Source: Methanomassiliicoccus sp. UBA6 (GTDB lineage Archaea; Thermoplasmatota; Thermoplasmata; Methanomassiliicoccales; Methanomassiliicoccaceae). From it: a stretch of 51,858 nt of DNA. The stretch is from NCBI GenBank assembly GCA_002508545.1, contig DAVH01000047.1, positions 1 to 51,858 of the forward strand, written 5' to 3'. The position numbers and the translations under genes were made by a program. Shown here piece by piece: positions 1 to 8,018 of the stretch. Position 1 is the stretch's first letter; the number at the start of each line of letters is the position of its first letter. The notes under the pieces were generated by a model. It did not search any database. It had not been told where the DNA came from and was given only the letters and a program-made list of their open reading frames with translations.

Positions 1-2
1 AG

Positions 3-452
3 ACGGTGGCCTGGATCGGCGACTCGAACAACGTCTGCAACACCTGGCTGCAGGCCGCCGAGGTGCTCGACTTCAACGTGCATGTGTCGACGCCGCCCGG
101 CTACGAGCTCGAAGCCGCCCGCATCGGTTCGCCGTCCGACAAGGTGCTGCGCCAGTTCAAGGACCCGATGCAGGCCTGCCAGGGCGCGCACCTGGTCACC
201 ACCGACGTCTGGACCAGCATGGGCTACGAGGCCGAGAACGAAGAGCGCCGCGCCGCCTTCGCCGACTGGTGCGTGGACGCCGAGATGATGGCCGCCGCCG
301 ATCCCCAGGCCGTGTTCATGCACTGCCTGCCCGCCCACCGCGGCGAGGAAGTTTCCGCCGAGGTCATCGACGGGCCCCAGTCGGTGGTCTGGGACGAGGC
401 GGAAAACCGCCTGCACGCCCAGAAGGCCATCCTGCTCAAGCTGATGGGCTGA
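3..452 (+). CDS. argF: Ornithine carbamoyltransferase, C-terminal part (5' end outside window)
   Basis: This is the C-terminal ~149 residues of ornithine carbamoyltransferase, which makes citrulline from ornithine and carbamoyl phosphate in arginine synthesis. The frame is open from the window edge (T-V-A-W-I-G-D). The ornithine-loop region and the catalytic HCLP motif are visible, the latter followed by A-H-R-G-E-E. The protein ends normally in LLKLMG. The wording of the sequence and the strongly G/C-ending codons look betaproteobacterial rather than archaeal, unlike every other gene here. Its last codons overlap the 3' end of the convergent DHH gene, so the join lies at about 440-455. Family assignment is certain; membership of this genome is doubtful. 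Confidence 0.85.
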   Translation, partial: TVAWIGDSNNVCNTWLQAAEVLDFNVHVSTPPGYELEAARIGSPSDKVLRQFKDPMQACQGAHLVTTDVWTSMGYEAENEERRAAFADWCVDAEMMAAADPQAVFMHCLPAHRGEEVSAEVIDGPQSVVWDEAENRLHAQKAILLKLMG

Positions 453-2016
453 GCTGGACGGTGATCAGCAGATCGATCGCCAGCAGGAAATCCTCTTCCC
501 TTTCCTCGGGGACGGTGGCGCCCGCCGCGATGTTGTGGCCGCCGCCCGACCCGCCCACTAGTTCTGAGGCCGAGCGCATCGCCGAGGAGAGGTCCAGTCC
601 GTTTCGCACCATCTCCCTGGTCCCCCGGCCGGAGACCTTCAGGGCGCAGCTGCCGTCACCCGCCTGGGCGAAGGCGATGAGCGGCCGGTCGGACGGGAAG
701 TCCGGGCTGCCGAGCAGCATCCCGGCCACGATCCCCACGATGGTGTCCTCGATGCTCGATCCCCCGTGGAAGTAGCGTATCGATCTCAGGACGCGACCCT
801 CGGGAGTGACCGTTCTCGCCTGGAAGTCGGGCGAGTTCTTGACCAGCTCGATGGCGTCCCGGAGCTTCCGGCGGTGATCGTCCTGCTGGGCCATCGCGAC
901 CTTCAGCGCTTCCCGCCGGTCGCCAAGGCAGACCTGTATTCCCACCTCCGCCCGTTCATGGCGGCCGCACGCGTTCAGCAGCGTGGCGAACTCCTTGGCG
1001 TCCAGCAGGACCTTCGCGCTCGGCCTCCACAGGTCCCCCTTGGCCTTATCGGTCGGACCGTCGATGGGCGTGAGGAGCCAGTCCGCCGGCGCCCCGGGAA
1101 GCCCGGGCGAGAGGGTGTAGACCTCGCCTATCAGGCGGCGCACCATCGGCAGCCCCTTTCCTGAATCGATGATGCGGTTGACCAACGCGCTGATGATCGT
1201 CCGCTTCTCCTCGAAGCTGAGCTGGGACCACGTCCTGAACTCATCTTTCTCCCGGATGGTGATGCCCAGGTCCTCGAGGAAATCAATGGCGGCCATCCTG
1301 TCGTCCTCGTCCTCGATGTCGTCCAGGGCCGCCTCGCCGCGGCCGCCGGCGATGAACGGCATCAGCGACGGCTCGGACGAATACTGGAGGAACGCATGCA
1401 CCGGGCGGGTCTGCCTGCCGAACAGCCGCAGGTCCTTCTCCACGGTGATGAGCCCGAGGGAGGCCGCGTCCCCCAGGATGACGCGGTTGTAGCCGATCAG
1501 CCGGCCTTCCGCCGCCTCCTGGAAGTCGCCCACCGCCCCCACCACGGCGAGGGCCGAGAGGTCAATGTTGCCGGGGTCCAGCTTCTTCGCGACCACATAG
1601 GTCACCCCGGCCCCGGAGATCTCGCTCGAGCCGTCCAGCCCGAAGAGGTGAGGGTTCACGTGCCCGGGCCACTCCCCGGCGGCCGACGGATCGATCCGGT
1701 GGTGGTCGGTGATCACGCACCGGTCCGGGTCCAGCTTGGACAGGACGCCGCTGCCCAGGTCCACGAACCACACCGTCTGCGCGGGATGCGCCTCGGCGCG
1801 GCCCATCTCATCGGCGTCCAGCTTCTTGACCGACCTCGTCTCATGAGGTATCCCCGCCCGGGTCAGGGCCAGGGATGCGATGGAGGTCGCGGTGATCCCG
1901 TCGGCGTCGATGTGCCCGACCACCAGCACCGAGCTGGAAGACCTGAGCTTCTCCGCCGCCCTCTCCGCGGAAGCCTCGAAGCCGTAGACGTCCCGGGCCG
2001 GGGTCAAGTCCCGCAC
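436..2016 (-). CDS. DHH-family phosphoesterase (archaeal RecJ-like nuclease)
   Basis: Predicted DHH/DHHA1 phosphoesterase of about 526 residues, a single-strand nuclease family whose archaeal members associate with the replication machinery (GAN/RecJ-like). Visible motifs are HIDADG near the N-terminus, FVDLGSG, the signature ITDHHRID, and near the C-terminus the DHHA1 motif GGSGGGHNIAAG. I place the start at a GTG at 2016, which overlaps the 3' end of the upstream exonuclease gene by 13 bases. The open frame continues further upstream but there it only shadows that gene. The last few residues (LSPSA) are encoded inside the argF-like segment, so the natural C-terminus may have been replaced at the junction. 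Family certain; precise substrate unknown. Confidence 0.85.
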   Translation of the reverse strand: MRDLTPARDVYGFEASAERAAEKLRSSSSVLVVGHIDADGITATSIASLALTRAGIPHETRSVKKLDADEMGRAEAHPAQTVWFVDLGSGVLSKLDPDRCVITDHHRIDPSAAGEWPGHVNPHLFGLDGSSEISGAGVTYVVAKKLDPGNIDLSALAVVGAVGDFQEAAEGRLIGYNRVILGDAASLGLITVEKDLRLFGRQTRPVHAFLQYSSEPSLMPFIAGGRGEAALDDIEDEDDRMAAIDFLEDLGITIREKDEFRTWSQLSFEEKRTIISALVNRIIDSGKGLPMVRRLIGEVYTLSPGLPGAPADWLLTPIDGPTDKAKGDLWRPSAKVLLDAKEFATLLNACGRHERAEVGIQVCLGDRREALKVAMAQQDDHRRKLRDAIELVKNSPDFQARTVTPEGRVLRSIRYFHGGSSIEDTIVGIVAGMLLGSPDFPSDRPLIAFAQAGDGSCALKVSGRGTREMVRNGLDLSSAMRSASELVGGSGGGHNIAAGATVPEEREEDFLLAIDLLITVQLSPSA

Positions 2017-2804
2017 CGCTCCCCGGAGAACTTTAGGATGCGGTCGCTCAGCTCCCCGTACACCCGTTCCGCGATGGGCCGAAGGTTCACCGTGTCCTCC
2101 TCGTTGTATCGCTTGAGGAGCTTGAGCGCGTTCTTGCTCCCCGAGCGCTCCCACGCCCTCCACAGGTACACCGCCTCCTCGCCGGTGACGTACTCGACCT
2201 CCCTGGCCCGGCACATCCCCAGCTGCTTTTCCACCGATTTCAGCCCTCCCACCAGCCCTACCCTGCGGCAGGCATGGCGGAGGTCGAAGTGAGGGACCCG
2301 GGGCACGGCCAGCGGAAAGTGGTAACCCAGTATGGGCAGGTCGAAGGAGCTGCCGTTGAAGGTGACCAGCAGCTTGACGCCGTCCAGGGCCTCGGCGAGC
2401 GACTCGGCGCTGAGGTCCTGCCCCCTGACCAGGGCCACGGTCCCCTCGCTCCGGTGGATCCCCACCACGGTGACGTTGGCGTACGAGGAACGGCCGTCGG
2501 TCTCGATGTCCAGGAAGGCGGTGTCCTTCCTGAAGCGGTCGTAGAGGCGCCAATGCTCGACCGTAGGAAGAATTCTGGAGAAATAGTCGGTCATGCCCCG
2601 GTCGAGGAACTCGTCGGCCCGGTCCAGATGCCGGTCCATCGCTTCCTTCCGCTCCGCTGAGATCCCCTTGACCTTTCTCTCGCCCCGGAACTCGTCCCAG
2701 TCCCGCACCCCGTTCTTCCATAGGTTCCTCTCCTTGCCGTTGCCGACGGAGGGCAGGATCTGAAAAGTGTTCCGGATCACGCTGCCGGCATGACCTGCGG
2801 TCAT
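2004..2804 (-). CDS. Ribonuclease H-like exonuclease domain protein (YprB family)
   Basis: A 266-residue protein with a DEDD-type 3'-5' exonuclease fold of the YprB/RNase H-like family. Visible motifs are the first acidic motif FLDIETDG, a second motif around LVTFNGSSFDLPIL, and a late Y-N-x-E-D-T-V-N-L motif supplying the last acidic residue. The N-terminal part resembles a helix-hairpin segment (QILPSVGNGKERNLW). The listed ATG is at 2804, but a GTG at 2780 giving VIRNTFQIL matches how these proteins usually begin and may be the true start. It is translationally coupled to the downstream DHH gene, suggesting joint work in DNA or RNA processing; that role is inferred. Confidence 0.8.
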   Translation of the reverse strand: MTAGHAGSVIRNTFQILPSVGNGKERNLWKNGVRDWDEFRGERKVKGISAERKEAMDRHLDRADEFLDRGMTDYFSRILPTVEHWRLYDRFRKDTAFLDIETDGRSSYANVTVVGIHRSEGTVALVRGQDLSAESLAEALDGVKLLVTFNGSSFDLPILGYHFPLAVPRVPHFDLRHACRRVGLVGGLKSVEKQLGMCRAREVEYVTGEEAVYLWRAWERSGSKNALKLLKRYNEEDTVNLRPIAERVYGELSDRILKFSGERCGT

Positions 2805-2906
2805 TCATACATCTTTCGGGCGGATGGTCGAAAGTACCCGGAGAGAAAATACTAATAGTGTTCTACTCTTCGAAAAAACGCCTGACCGGGCTGGACAGTA
2901 AACAAC

Positions 2907-3632
2907 ATGGAAGAGATCGAGGCGTTCGACAATGTGCTCCTGTCATCCGACCTGTGCCTCCACCTGCCGGAGGAGAGGACGGTGGTCATCGCCGACCTGC
3001 ACATAGGCTATGAATCCGCCCTGGAGGCCGAGGGCATACACATCCCCCGCATACAGACCAAGGCGGTCATGAACTCCCTTTCGCGGTTAATCGACAAGTA
3101 CGAGCCCGACAGGCTGGTCATCCTCGGCGACCTAAAGCACGAGTTCAGCCGCAACCTGGGCCAGGAGATGAAGGACATCCGCACGGTCCTGGACAGCGTC
3201 TCCGACCGGACCGATATCGTCCTGGTCAAGGGGAACCATGATAACTATATCGAGAACATCGTGTCGAGGATACAGGTGCCGGTGGTCCCCCAGTACAAGG
3301 CGGCAGGCATCACCTTCGTCCACGGCCACCTCCCGTCCCCCGAGCGCCCCCTGGTCATGGGGCACGAGCACCCGTCGATCAAGATCGTCGACAGGGTAGG
3401 GGCCTACCTCAAGATGCCGTGCCACGTGTGGTTGAGGGAGGAGCGTATCCTCGTGCTCCCTGCATACAGCCCCCTCGCCTCAGGCACCGACCTCACCGGG
3501 TTGAGCTCGAGCGATTACCTTTCCCCGATCTTGAAAGGCTGCGATGTAAGGAGGGCGGAAATTTTCGCCTGCAGCGACATCGGCCTGCTTCCGCTAGGTC
3601 AGCTCTCGTCCCTGGAAGGCCTCCGCTTATAA
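2907..3632 (+). CDS. Metallophosphoesterase, archaeal SbcD-related family
   Basis: A 241-residue calcineurin-like phosphoesterase of the archaeal single-domain family distantly related to SbcD/Mre11. The metal-binding signatures run in order: ADLHIGYE (residues ~30-37), LGDLKHEF, KGNHDN and VHGHLP, followed by MGHEHPS. These supply the Asp, His and Asn ligands of a dinuclear metal centre. It is a soluble protein whose substrate is unknown. It is transcribed away from the RNase H/DHH pair from a shared ~100-base intergenic region, which would fit a nucleic-acid role. No partner nuclease or ATPase is adjacent. Confidence 0.8.
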   Translation: MEEIEAFDNVLLSSDLCLHLPEERTVVIADLHIGYESALEAEGIHIPRIQTKAVMNSLSRLIDKYEPDRLVILGDLKHEFSRNLGQEMKDIRTVLDSVSDRTDIVLVKGNHDNYIENIVSRIQVPVVPQYKAAGITFVHGHLPSPERPLVMGHEHPSIKIVDRVGAYLKMPCHVWLREERILVLPAYSPLASGTDLTGLSSSDYLSPILKGCDVRRAEIFACSDIGLLPLGQLSSLEGLRL

Positions 3633-3778
3633 TATATTACGAAATTAGGAGGCCTCTAAGGTCCGGTTTTGCCGGCGTGAAAGAGCTGTCTGAGTACTGA
3701 AATTTGAATGAAACAATGTAACAATCGTTTTTTGGAATTTCTGATTCAGACTGGAAAAAGTTAACCAGTGTTAATCAT

Positions 3779-3795
3779 GGATGGTCCATCCATCC
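3779..3795. promoter_or_regulatory. Operator-like inverted repeat, site 1 (upstream of corrinoid gene)
   Basis: GGATGGT-CCA-TCCATCC, a near-perfect inverted repeat with a 3-base centre. It ends 9 bases before a TATA-like TTTATTAT at 3805-3812. The same arrangement occurs upstream of the mcr operon (13890-13906), and a third copy precedes the HTH-DUF2111 gene (42913-42929). I infer a regulator binding site upstream of the BRE/TATA, a position compatible with activation. Confidence 0.6.
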
Positions 3796-3804
3796 ATAAA
3801 AGAA

Positions 3805-3812
3805 TTTATTAT
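3805..3812 (+). promoter_or_regulatory. TATA-like promoter element of the corrinoid protein gene
   Basis: The A/T stretch TTTATTAT lies 55-62 bases before the ATG at 3867. With normal archaeal spacing, transcription would start near 3832, giving a leader of about 35 bases that contains a Shine-Dalgarno sequence (GAGGAGGG at 3851-3858). Confidence 0.5.
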
Positions 3813-3866
3813 GAAGCAACCTTATCCAATTCCCAACCATTTTGATATTTGAGGAGGGAATCTAGA

Positions 3867-4505
3867 ATGAGCAACGAAATACTTGACAAGCTAGCAGATG
3901 TCGTAGTTAGGGGAAAGATCAAGGAAGCCAAGCCCCTCGCTGAGCAGGCCTTGGCCGCCGGTGTCGACCCCAAGGTCATCATCTTCGACGCCCTGAGCAA
4001 GGCCATGGGAGTTGTAGGTCAGAAGTACGAGAGCAAGCAGTACTTCCTGCCCCAGGTCCTTCTGTCCGCTCAGACCATGTACCAGGCCCTTGACGTTACC
4101 CTGCCCAAGCTGAAGGTCGACGCCAACGCCGTTCCTGGAAAGGTCGTCCTCGCGGTCGTCGAGGGTGACGTTCACGACATTGGCAAGAACATCGTGAAGG
4201 CCATGCTGACCGGCGCCGGGCTGACCATCTTCGACATGGGCCGTGACGTACCCGTCAAGAACCTGGTCGAGAAGGCCAAGACCGAGGGCGCCCAGGTCCT
4301 TGCTACCTCCACCCTGATGACCCCCACCCTGGCGGGCATGAAGGAGATCGAGAGGATCCTGAAGGAAGAGAACCTGAAGGGCAAGGTAAAGACCATCATC
4401 GGCGGCGGCGCCACCTCCAAGGAGTTCTCCAACCAGATCGGAGCCAACGCCTGGGCTTACGACGCTGTCGAGGCCGTCGAGGCCGTTCAGGGCCTCCTGA
4501 AGTAA
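3867..4505 (+). CDS. Methyltransferase cognate corrinoid protein
   Basis: A 212-residue corrinoid protein of the MtaC/MtbC/MttC/MtsB family. It carries a methyl group on a cobalamin-like cofactor between a substrate methyltransferase and the CoM methyltransferase. The N-terminal helical cap (residues ~1-85) is followed by the B12-binding Rossmann domain with the cobalt-ligand motif GDVHDIGKN and the downstream S-T-L-M-T and GGGAT motifs. The ATG at 3867 is preceded by GAGGAGGG. It lacks the N-terminal extension of MtaC, so methanol is not an obvious substrate. No substrate methyltransferase is adjacent. The MtbA-like gene ~1.3 kb downstream is a possible partner. The gene is rich in preferred codons, suggesting high expression, and has an operator-like repeat shared with mcr. 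Methyl donor unknown. Confidence 0.85.
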   Translation: MSNEILDKLADVVVRGKIKEAKPLAEQALAAGVDPKVIIFDALSKAMGVVGQKYESKQYFLPQVLLSAQTMYQALDVTLPKLKVDANAVPGKVVLAVVEGDVHDIGKNIVKAMLTGAGLTIFDMGRDVPVKNLVEKAKTEGAQVLATSTLMTPTLAGMKEIERILKEENLKGKVKTIIGGGATSKEFSNQIGANAWAYDAVEAVEAVQGLLK

Positions 4506-4518
4506 ACATTAAAAAAAT

Positions 4519-4555
4519 GAAGGGCTCCGGCCCTTCCCCTTTACGTTTTTATTCT
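4519..4555 (+). terminator. Hairpin plus T-rich terminator after the corrinoid gene
   Basis: A perfect 7-base stem, GAAGGGC/GCCCTTC (4519-4525 and 4530-4536) with a TCCG loop, is followed by T-rich runs (TTTTACGTTTTTATTCTTTT). It sits just after the stop codon at 4505. Confidence 0.7.
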
Positions 4556-4622
4556 TTTCAATACCAATAATGTGTCACAGATCGTTCGGCGGCCTGTGCT
4601 GCCGCGAGGCAATGGTGACCGG

Positions 4623-5510
4623 ATGGCCGATTATGATGGCATCGATGTCGAGGTGACGAACCGGGGTAAGGTCATGTTCCCCCGGGACGGCCTGACCAAG
4701 GGGGATGTGGTGGACTACTATGCAAGTATCGCCGGCCACATGCTCCCCCACATCAGGGGCCGTCCGGTATCCATGCTCCGGTACCCGAACGGCATAGACG
4801 GAGAGAGCTTCTTCCAGAAGCAGGTCTCCGATTGGTTCCCGGGATGGTTCCGCACGGTCAGGGTGGCCAAGAAGGGCGGGGAGGTCGTGCACGCGGTGTG
4901 CGAGAAGAAGGCCGATCTGGCCTACCTCGCGAACATCGCCTGCCTCACCCCTCACGTGTGGCTCAGTCGGGCGCCCTCGCTCGATCGCCCGGACCGGATG
5001 GTGATGGACATGGACCCTTCCGACCACGATTTCGAGGTGGTCAAGGACGCTGCCCGGGCGGCGGGGCAGGAGCTGAGGGAACTCGGCCTCGTTCCATACG
5101 TGATGACCACCGGCTCCCGGGGGCTCCACGTGACCGTGCCCCTCGACAGCACCTCCCCGTTCGACGATGTGCTGTCCCTAGCCAAGCACGTGGCCTCAAG
5201 GGTCGTGGAGAATGATGGCCGGTTCACCATGGAGCGGTCGAAGGCGGAGCGCGACGGCCGCCTCCTGGTCGATATCTTCCGCAACGCGTACGCTCAGACC
5301 GCCGTCCCTCCCTATGCCCTTCGAGGGCGCGACGGCGCCCCGGTGGCCGCTCCGCTGGAGTGGAGCGAGCTGGAGGATCCTGACTTGACCTCTAGGACAT
5401 ACAACATCCGTTCCGTGCACGACCGGTTGAAGGCCGAAGGCGATCCCTGGAGGGACATCGACCGGCATGCCGGCTCGGCGGGAGAGGCTGTGAGGCGTGC
5501 GAAGCGATGA
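4623..5510 (+). CDS. LigD-type polymerase/primase domain protein
   Basis: A stand-alone polymerase domain of the LigD/archaeo-eukaryotic primase family (~295 residues), the kind that fills gaps in non-homologous end joining. Recognisable segments are the N-terminal V-F-P-x-x-G-x-T-K-G-D-V-V-D-Y-Y type motif, the catalytic acidic motif MDMDPSD, the SRGLHVTVPL motif with its conserved His, and the late catalytic Asp in LLVDIFRN. A GTG at 4572 gives a 17-residue longer form, but the ATG at 4623 aligns better with the family. No Ku or ATP-dependent ligase gene is nearby. It separates two methyl-transfer genes and has no evident functional link to them. Confidence 0.85.
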   Translation: MADYDGIDVEVTNRGKVMFPRDGLTKGDVVDYYASIAGHMLPHIRGRPVSMLRYPNGIDGESFFQKQVSDWFPGWFRTVRVAKKGGEVVHAVCEKKADLAYLANIACLTPHVWLSRAPSLDRPDRMVMDMDPSDHDFEVVKDAARAAGQELRELGLVPYVMTTGSRGLHVTVPLDSTSPFDDVLSLAKHVASRVVENDGRFTMERSKAERDGRLLVDIFRNAYAQTAVPPYALRGRDGAPVAAPLEWSELEDPDLTSRTYNIRSVHDRLKAEGDPWRDIDRHAGSAGEAVRRAKR

Positions 5511-5715
5511 ACGTCGGCTTTCGATGGGATGATATCGCCCGGAGGTCAAGTCGGATGGGAGCGTCGGCGAACCCCGGCCCCCATGCCCGGCGCTAGGGGA
5601 CGAGAGCTGTGCGGAAAACGGAACGATGTTGCATTTTCTGACCCCCGCTGCAGATATGGCCAGCATGTCGCTTTCGTGACGATTGTTTATCTAGCCTGAC
5701 GAAAACTAATTATAT

Positions 5716-5743
5716 GGTAACTCTAATTGCGAACCAAGTTACC
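5716..5743. promoter_or_regulatory. Inverted repeat over the mtbA promoter
   Basis: GGTAACT (5716-5722) and AGTTACC (5737-5743) form a perfect 7-base inverted repeat with a 14-base spacer. It begins at the end of a TATA-like TTATATGG (5710-5717) and covers the likely transcription start. The centre-to-centre distance of 21 bases is two DNA turns, as for a dimeric repressor. A Shine-Dalgarno AGGAGGA (5754-5760) precedes the ATG. Confidence 0.5.
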
Positions 5744-5766
5744 TAAGGATGTTAGGAGGATAAATC

Positions 5767-6765
5767 ATGACACCCAAAGAGAGATTTCTAGCAGCCCTAT
5801 CTCGCGAGAAGCTTGACAGGCCCGCGGTCGGATGCGTTACCCAGTCCGTCACCGTTGACCAGATGGATGCCGTTGGCGTGCACTGGCCAGAGGCCCACAG
5901 CGACGCCAACATGATGGCCGCCCTCGGTGCCGCTGGCGCCAAGGTATTTGGCTTCGAGAACGCCAGGATCCCCTTCTGCCTGACCGTCGAGGCTGAGGCT
6001 CTCGGCGCCGTCGTGGACCTGGGCAAGGTCGACAGGACCCCCATGGTCAAGAAGCACCCCTTCGAATCCGACTCTGAGCCGACCTTCGACAAGGACTTCA
6101 TCAACAAGGGAAGGGCCAAGACCGTCATCGAGGCCACCAAGCTGCTGAAGAAGCAGGTCGGGGACGAGCTCGCCATCGTCGTCGGCACCACCGGCCCTGT
6201 GACCATCGCCGGCCACATGGTCAGCACCGAGAACCTGCTCCTGATGATGATCACCGAGCCGGAGACCGTCCACAAGTTCATCAAGGTCGCCGCCGAGATG
6301 GAGAAGATGTACATCCAGGCCCTCGTCGAGGCTGGCGCCGATGTCATCGCCATGAGCGACCCGTCCGCCTCCACCGACATGATGTCCGCGGAGATGTTCG
6401 ATGAGTTCGCGAAGCCCTACATCAAGACCTGCTGGGAGGGTGCCGGGAACGCCAAGAAGATCCTGCACATCTGCGGGAACACCACCATCCTGCTCGACCA
6501 CATGATCGACACCGGCGCTGACGGCCTGTCCATCGAGGAGAAGGTCGACCCGGCTGAGGCCGTGAAGATCGTCAACGGCCGTGCTGCCCTCGTCGGCAAC
6601 ATGGGTGTCGTGCGCCCGCTGCTCCAGGGAACCCCCGAGGAGTGCCGCGAGCACGCCCTGAAGATCAAGGAGGCCGGCTTCAACGTCGTCGCCCCCGGAT
6701 GCGGTCTCGCCGCTCGTGTGCCCAAGGCCAACATCGAGGCCATGGTCAAGGCCATCAAGGGCTGA
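5767..6765 (+). CDS. mtbA: Methylcobamide:CoM methyltransferase (MtbA/MtaA family)
   Basis: A 332-residue zinc methyltransferase of the uroporphyrinogen-decarboxylase fold that transfers the methyl group from methylated corrinoid proteins to coenzyme M. The zinc ligands are visible as H-I-C in LHICGNTT and the later Cys in APGCGL, the family H-x-C-Xn-C pattern. The N-terminal segment TVDQMDAVGVHWPEAHSDA resembles Methanosarcina MtbA. Length is normal. The start is fixed by AGGAGGA six bases upstream. The methylamine genes in this window need such an enzyme, which favours MtbA over MtaA, but sequence alone does not exclude MtaA. Codon choice suggests high expression. A T-rich/A-rich tract at 6816-6838 ends transcription between it and the convergent paralogue. 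Confidence 0.85.
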   Translation: MTPKERFLAALSREKLDRPAVGCVTQSVTVDQMDAVGVHWPEAHSDANMMAALGAAGAKVFGFENARIPFCLTVEAEALGAVVDLGKVDRTPMVKKHPFESDSEPTFDKDFINKGRAKTVIEATKLLKKQVGDELAIVVGTTGPVTIAGHMVSTENLLLMMITEPETVHKFIKVAAEMEKMYIQALVEAGADVIAMSDPSASTDMMSAEMFDEFAKPYIKTCWEGAGNAKKILHICGNTTILLDHMIDTGADGLSIEEKVDPAEAVKIVNGRAALVGNMGVVRPLLQGTPEECREHALKIKEAGFNVVAPGCGLAARVPKANIEAMVKAIKG

Positions 6766-6846
6766 TCAGGCACCAGCGTCGAATCAGGAAGCTGAAAACC
6801 CCTTCCATTATCTCCCTTTTTTAAAAAGAAAAAAAGACCAAGTGGT

Positions 6847-7884
6847 TTAGTACCTGCCGTAACTCTCGCAGGCCTCGCGCACCCTGAGGATGTTCTCGAG
6901 GGGGCTCTTGAACGGGATCTCGCTGCCGGGGGCGGCCATCAGGCCGGGACCTTTCCCGAACAGCTCGATGACCTCGCGGACCTTGGCCTCGACCTCCTCG
7001 GCGCTCTTCTTGAAGATCACCACCTGGTGGTCGATCCCGGGAGCCAGGCATAGGCGGCCACGGTGCTTCTCGATCAGGGCGGGCAGGTCGACGAGGTTGT
7101 TGTTGAAGTGCACCGCCGCCGCCCCGGCCTCGATCTGCTGCTCGAGGTACGGGAGCTCGGAGTCGTTGTGCACGAGGGCCCGGATGCCCAGGGCGCGGTA
7201 CTTCTCCAGAAGCTGCCGCAGGTAGGCGGCATCGTACTCCGCGCAGAACTCCGGGGATACCAGCTGGCCGGAGGCCCCGCTGCCGTCGACGAAGGTCGCC
7301 TCCAGCCCCAGTGCCGCGATCCTCTCCCCGTAGATCATTTCCGACTCCAGGGCCACCTTGACCATGCGGTGGACCATGTCCGGGTCGTTGAAGGTGTCCA
7401 TCATGAGGTTCTCATAGCCCCTGAGCTCGGTCGCCACGAAGAACGGGGAGATAACGCTGCCGATCACCGCGACCTCCTTACCAAGCCGCTCCTGCAGGAT
7501 GGCCCCGGCCTTCAAGGGCACAGACCAGAAGCGGTCCTCCGCCGGGTCCACCGGGACCAGCTTGTCGACGTCGCCGGGCTCCCGGACGGCGTACTGGTCC
7601 ATGCGAGGGTAGAAATCCTTCTCGGGGAACTTCCAGGTGCTGCCCAGTGCCTGGGCCTCGGTCAGCAGGTCGCCCCATCCGATCATCACGTTGTCATATC
7701 CGAACAGCTCGTGCGCCTTCATCATGATCCGGGCGAAGACGTCGGGATCGTGGAAGCCTTCCCTGATGGTCAGCCCCGAGGCCTGGAGCACGTGCTTGGC
7801 CCCGCCCAGCTGCTGATAGAAGACCGGAACACGGTCGGGCGTCTCCATCTTCAGCGCGGCGAGGAACCTTTCCCTGGAGTTCAT
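6847..7884 (-). CDS. MtaA/UroD-family methyltransferase paralogue without the usual zinc ligands
   Basis: A 345-residue protein of the uroporphyrinogen-decarboxylase/MtaA superfamily, starting MNSRERFLAALKMETPDRVPV, a standard beginning for the family. Where MtaA/MtbA have H-x-C and a later Cys, this protein reads VHNDSEL and AAPGSEIP. The His is kept while both cysteines are replaced (Asp and Ser). It therefore probably does not bind zinc in the CoM-methyltransferase way and may use a different acceptor or substrate. It lies convergent to mtbA and divergent from a helix-turn-helix gene followed by ramA, a setting that points to corrinoid methyl transfer. Activity unknown. Confidence 0.75.
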   Translation of the reverse strand: MNSRERFLAALKMETPDRVPVFYQQLGGAKHVLQASGLTIREGFHDPDVFARIMMKAHELFGYDNVMIGWGDLLTEAQALGSTWKFPEKDFYPRMDQYAVREPGDVDKLVPVDPAEDRFWSVPLKAGAILQERLGKEVAVIGSVISPFFVATELRGYENLMMDTFNDPDMVHRMVKVALESEMIYGERIAALGLEATFVDGSGASGQLVSPEFCAEYDAAYLRQLLEKYRALGIRALVHNDSELPYLEQQIEAGAAAVHFNNNLVDLPALIEKHRGRLCLAPGIDHQVVIFKKSAEEVEAKVREVIELFGKGPGLMAAPGSEIPFKSPLENILRVREACESYGRY

Positions 7885-8018
7885 GCTTTATCATATCCCG
7901 CGCTCCATAATTCTATATTTCGCAGCTCGGCGGGAACACATCGCTGCGGCTTTCGTTAACACCGGTAATCATCTTATTTCAGAAGTTATTGTGGGAACCG
8001 ACCGGAGGCAGGCGACCG

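Noticed and set aside
2017..2808. N-terminal extension of the DHH gene
   Set aside because: This part of the frame only mirrors the RNase H-like gene in another phase; Arg/Gly/Pro-rich and not protein-like.
3867..4505. Calling the corrinoid protein MtaC (methanol)
   Set aside because: No MtaB gene in the window and the MtaC-specific N-terminal region is missing.
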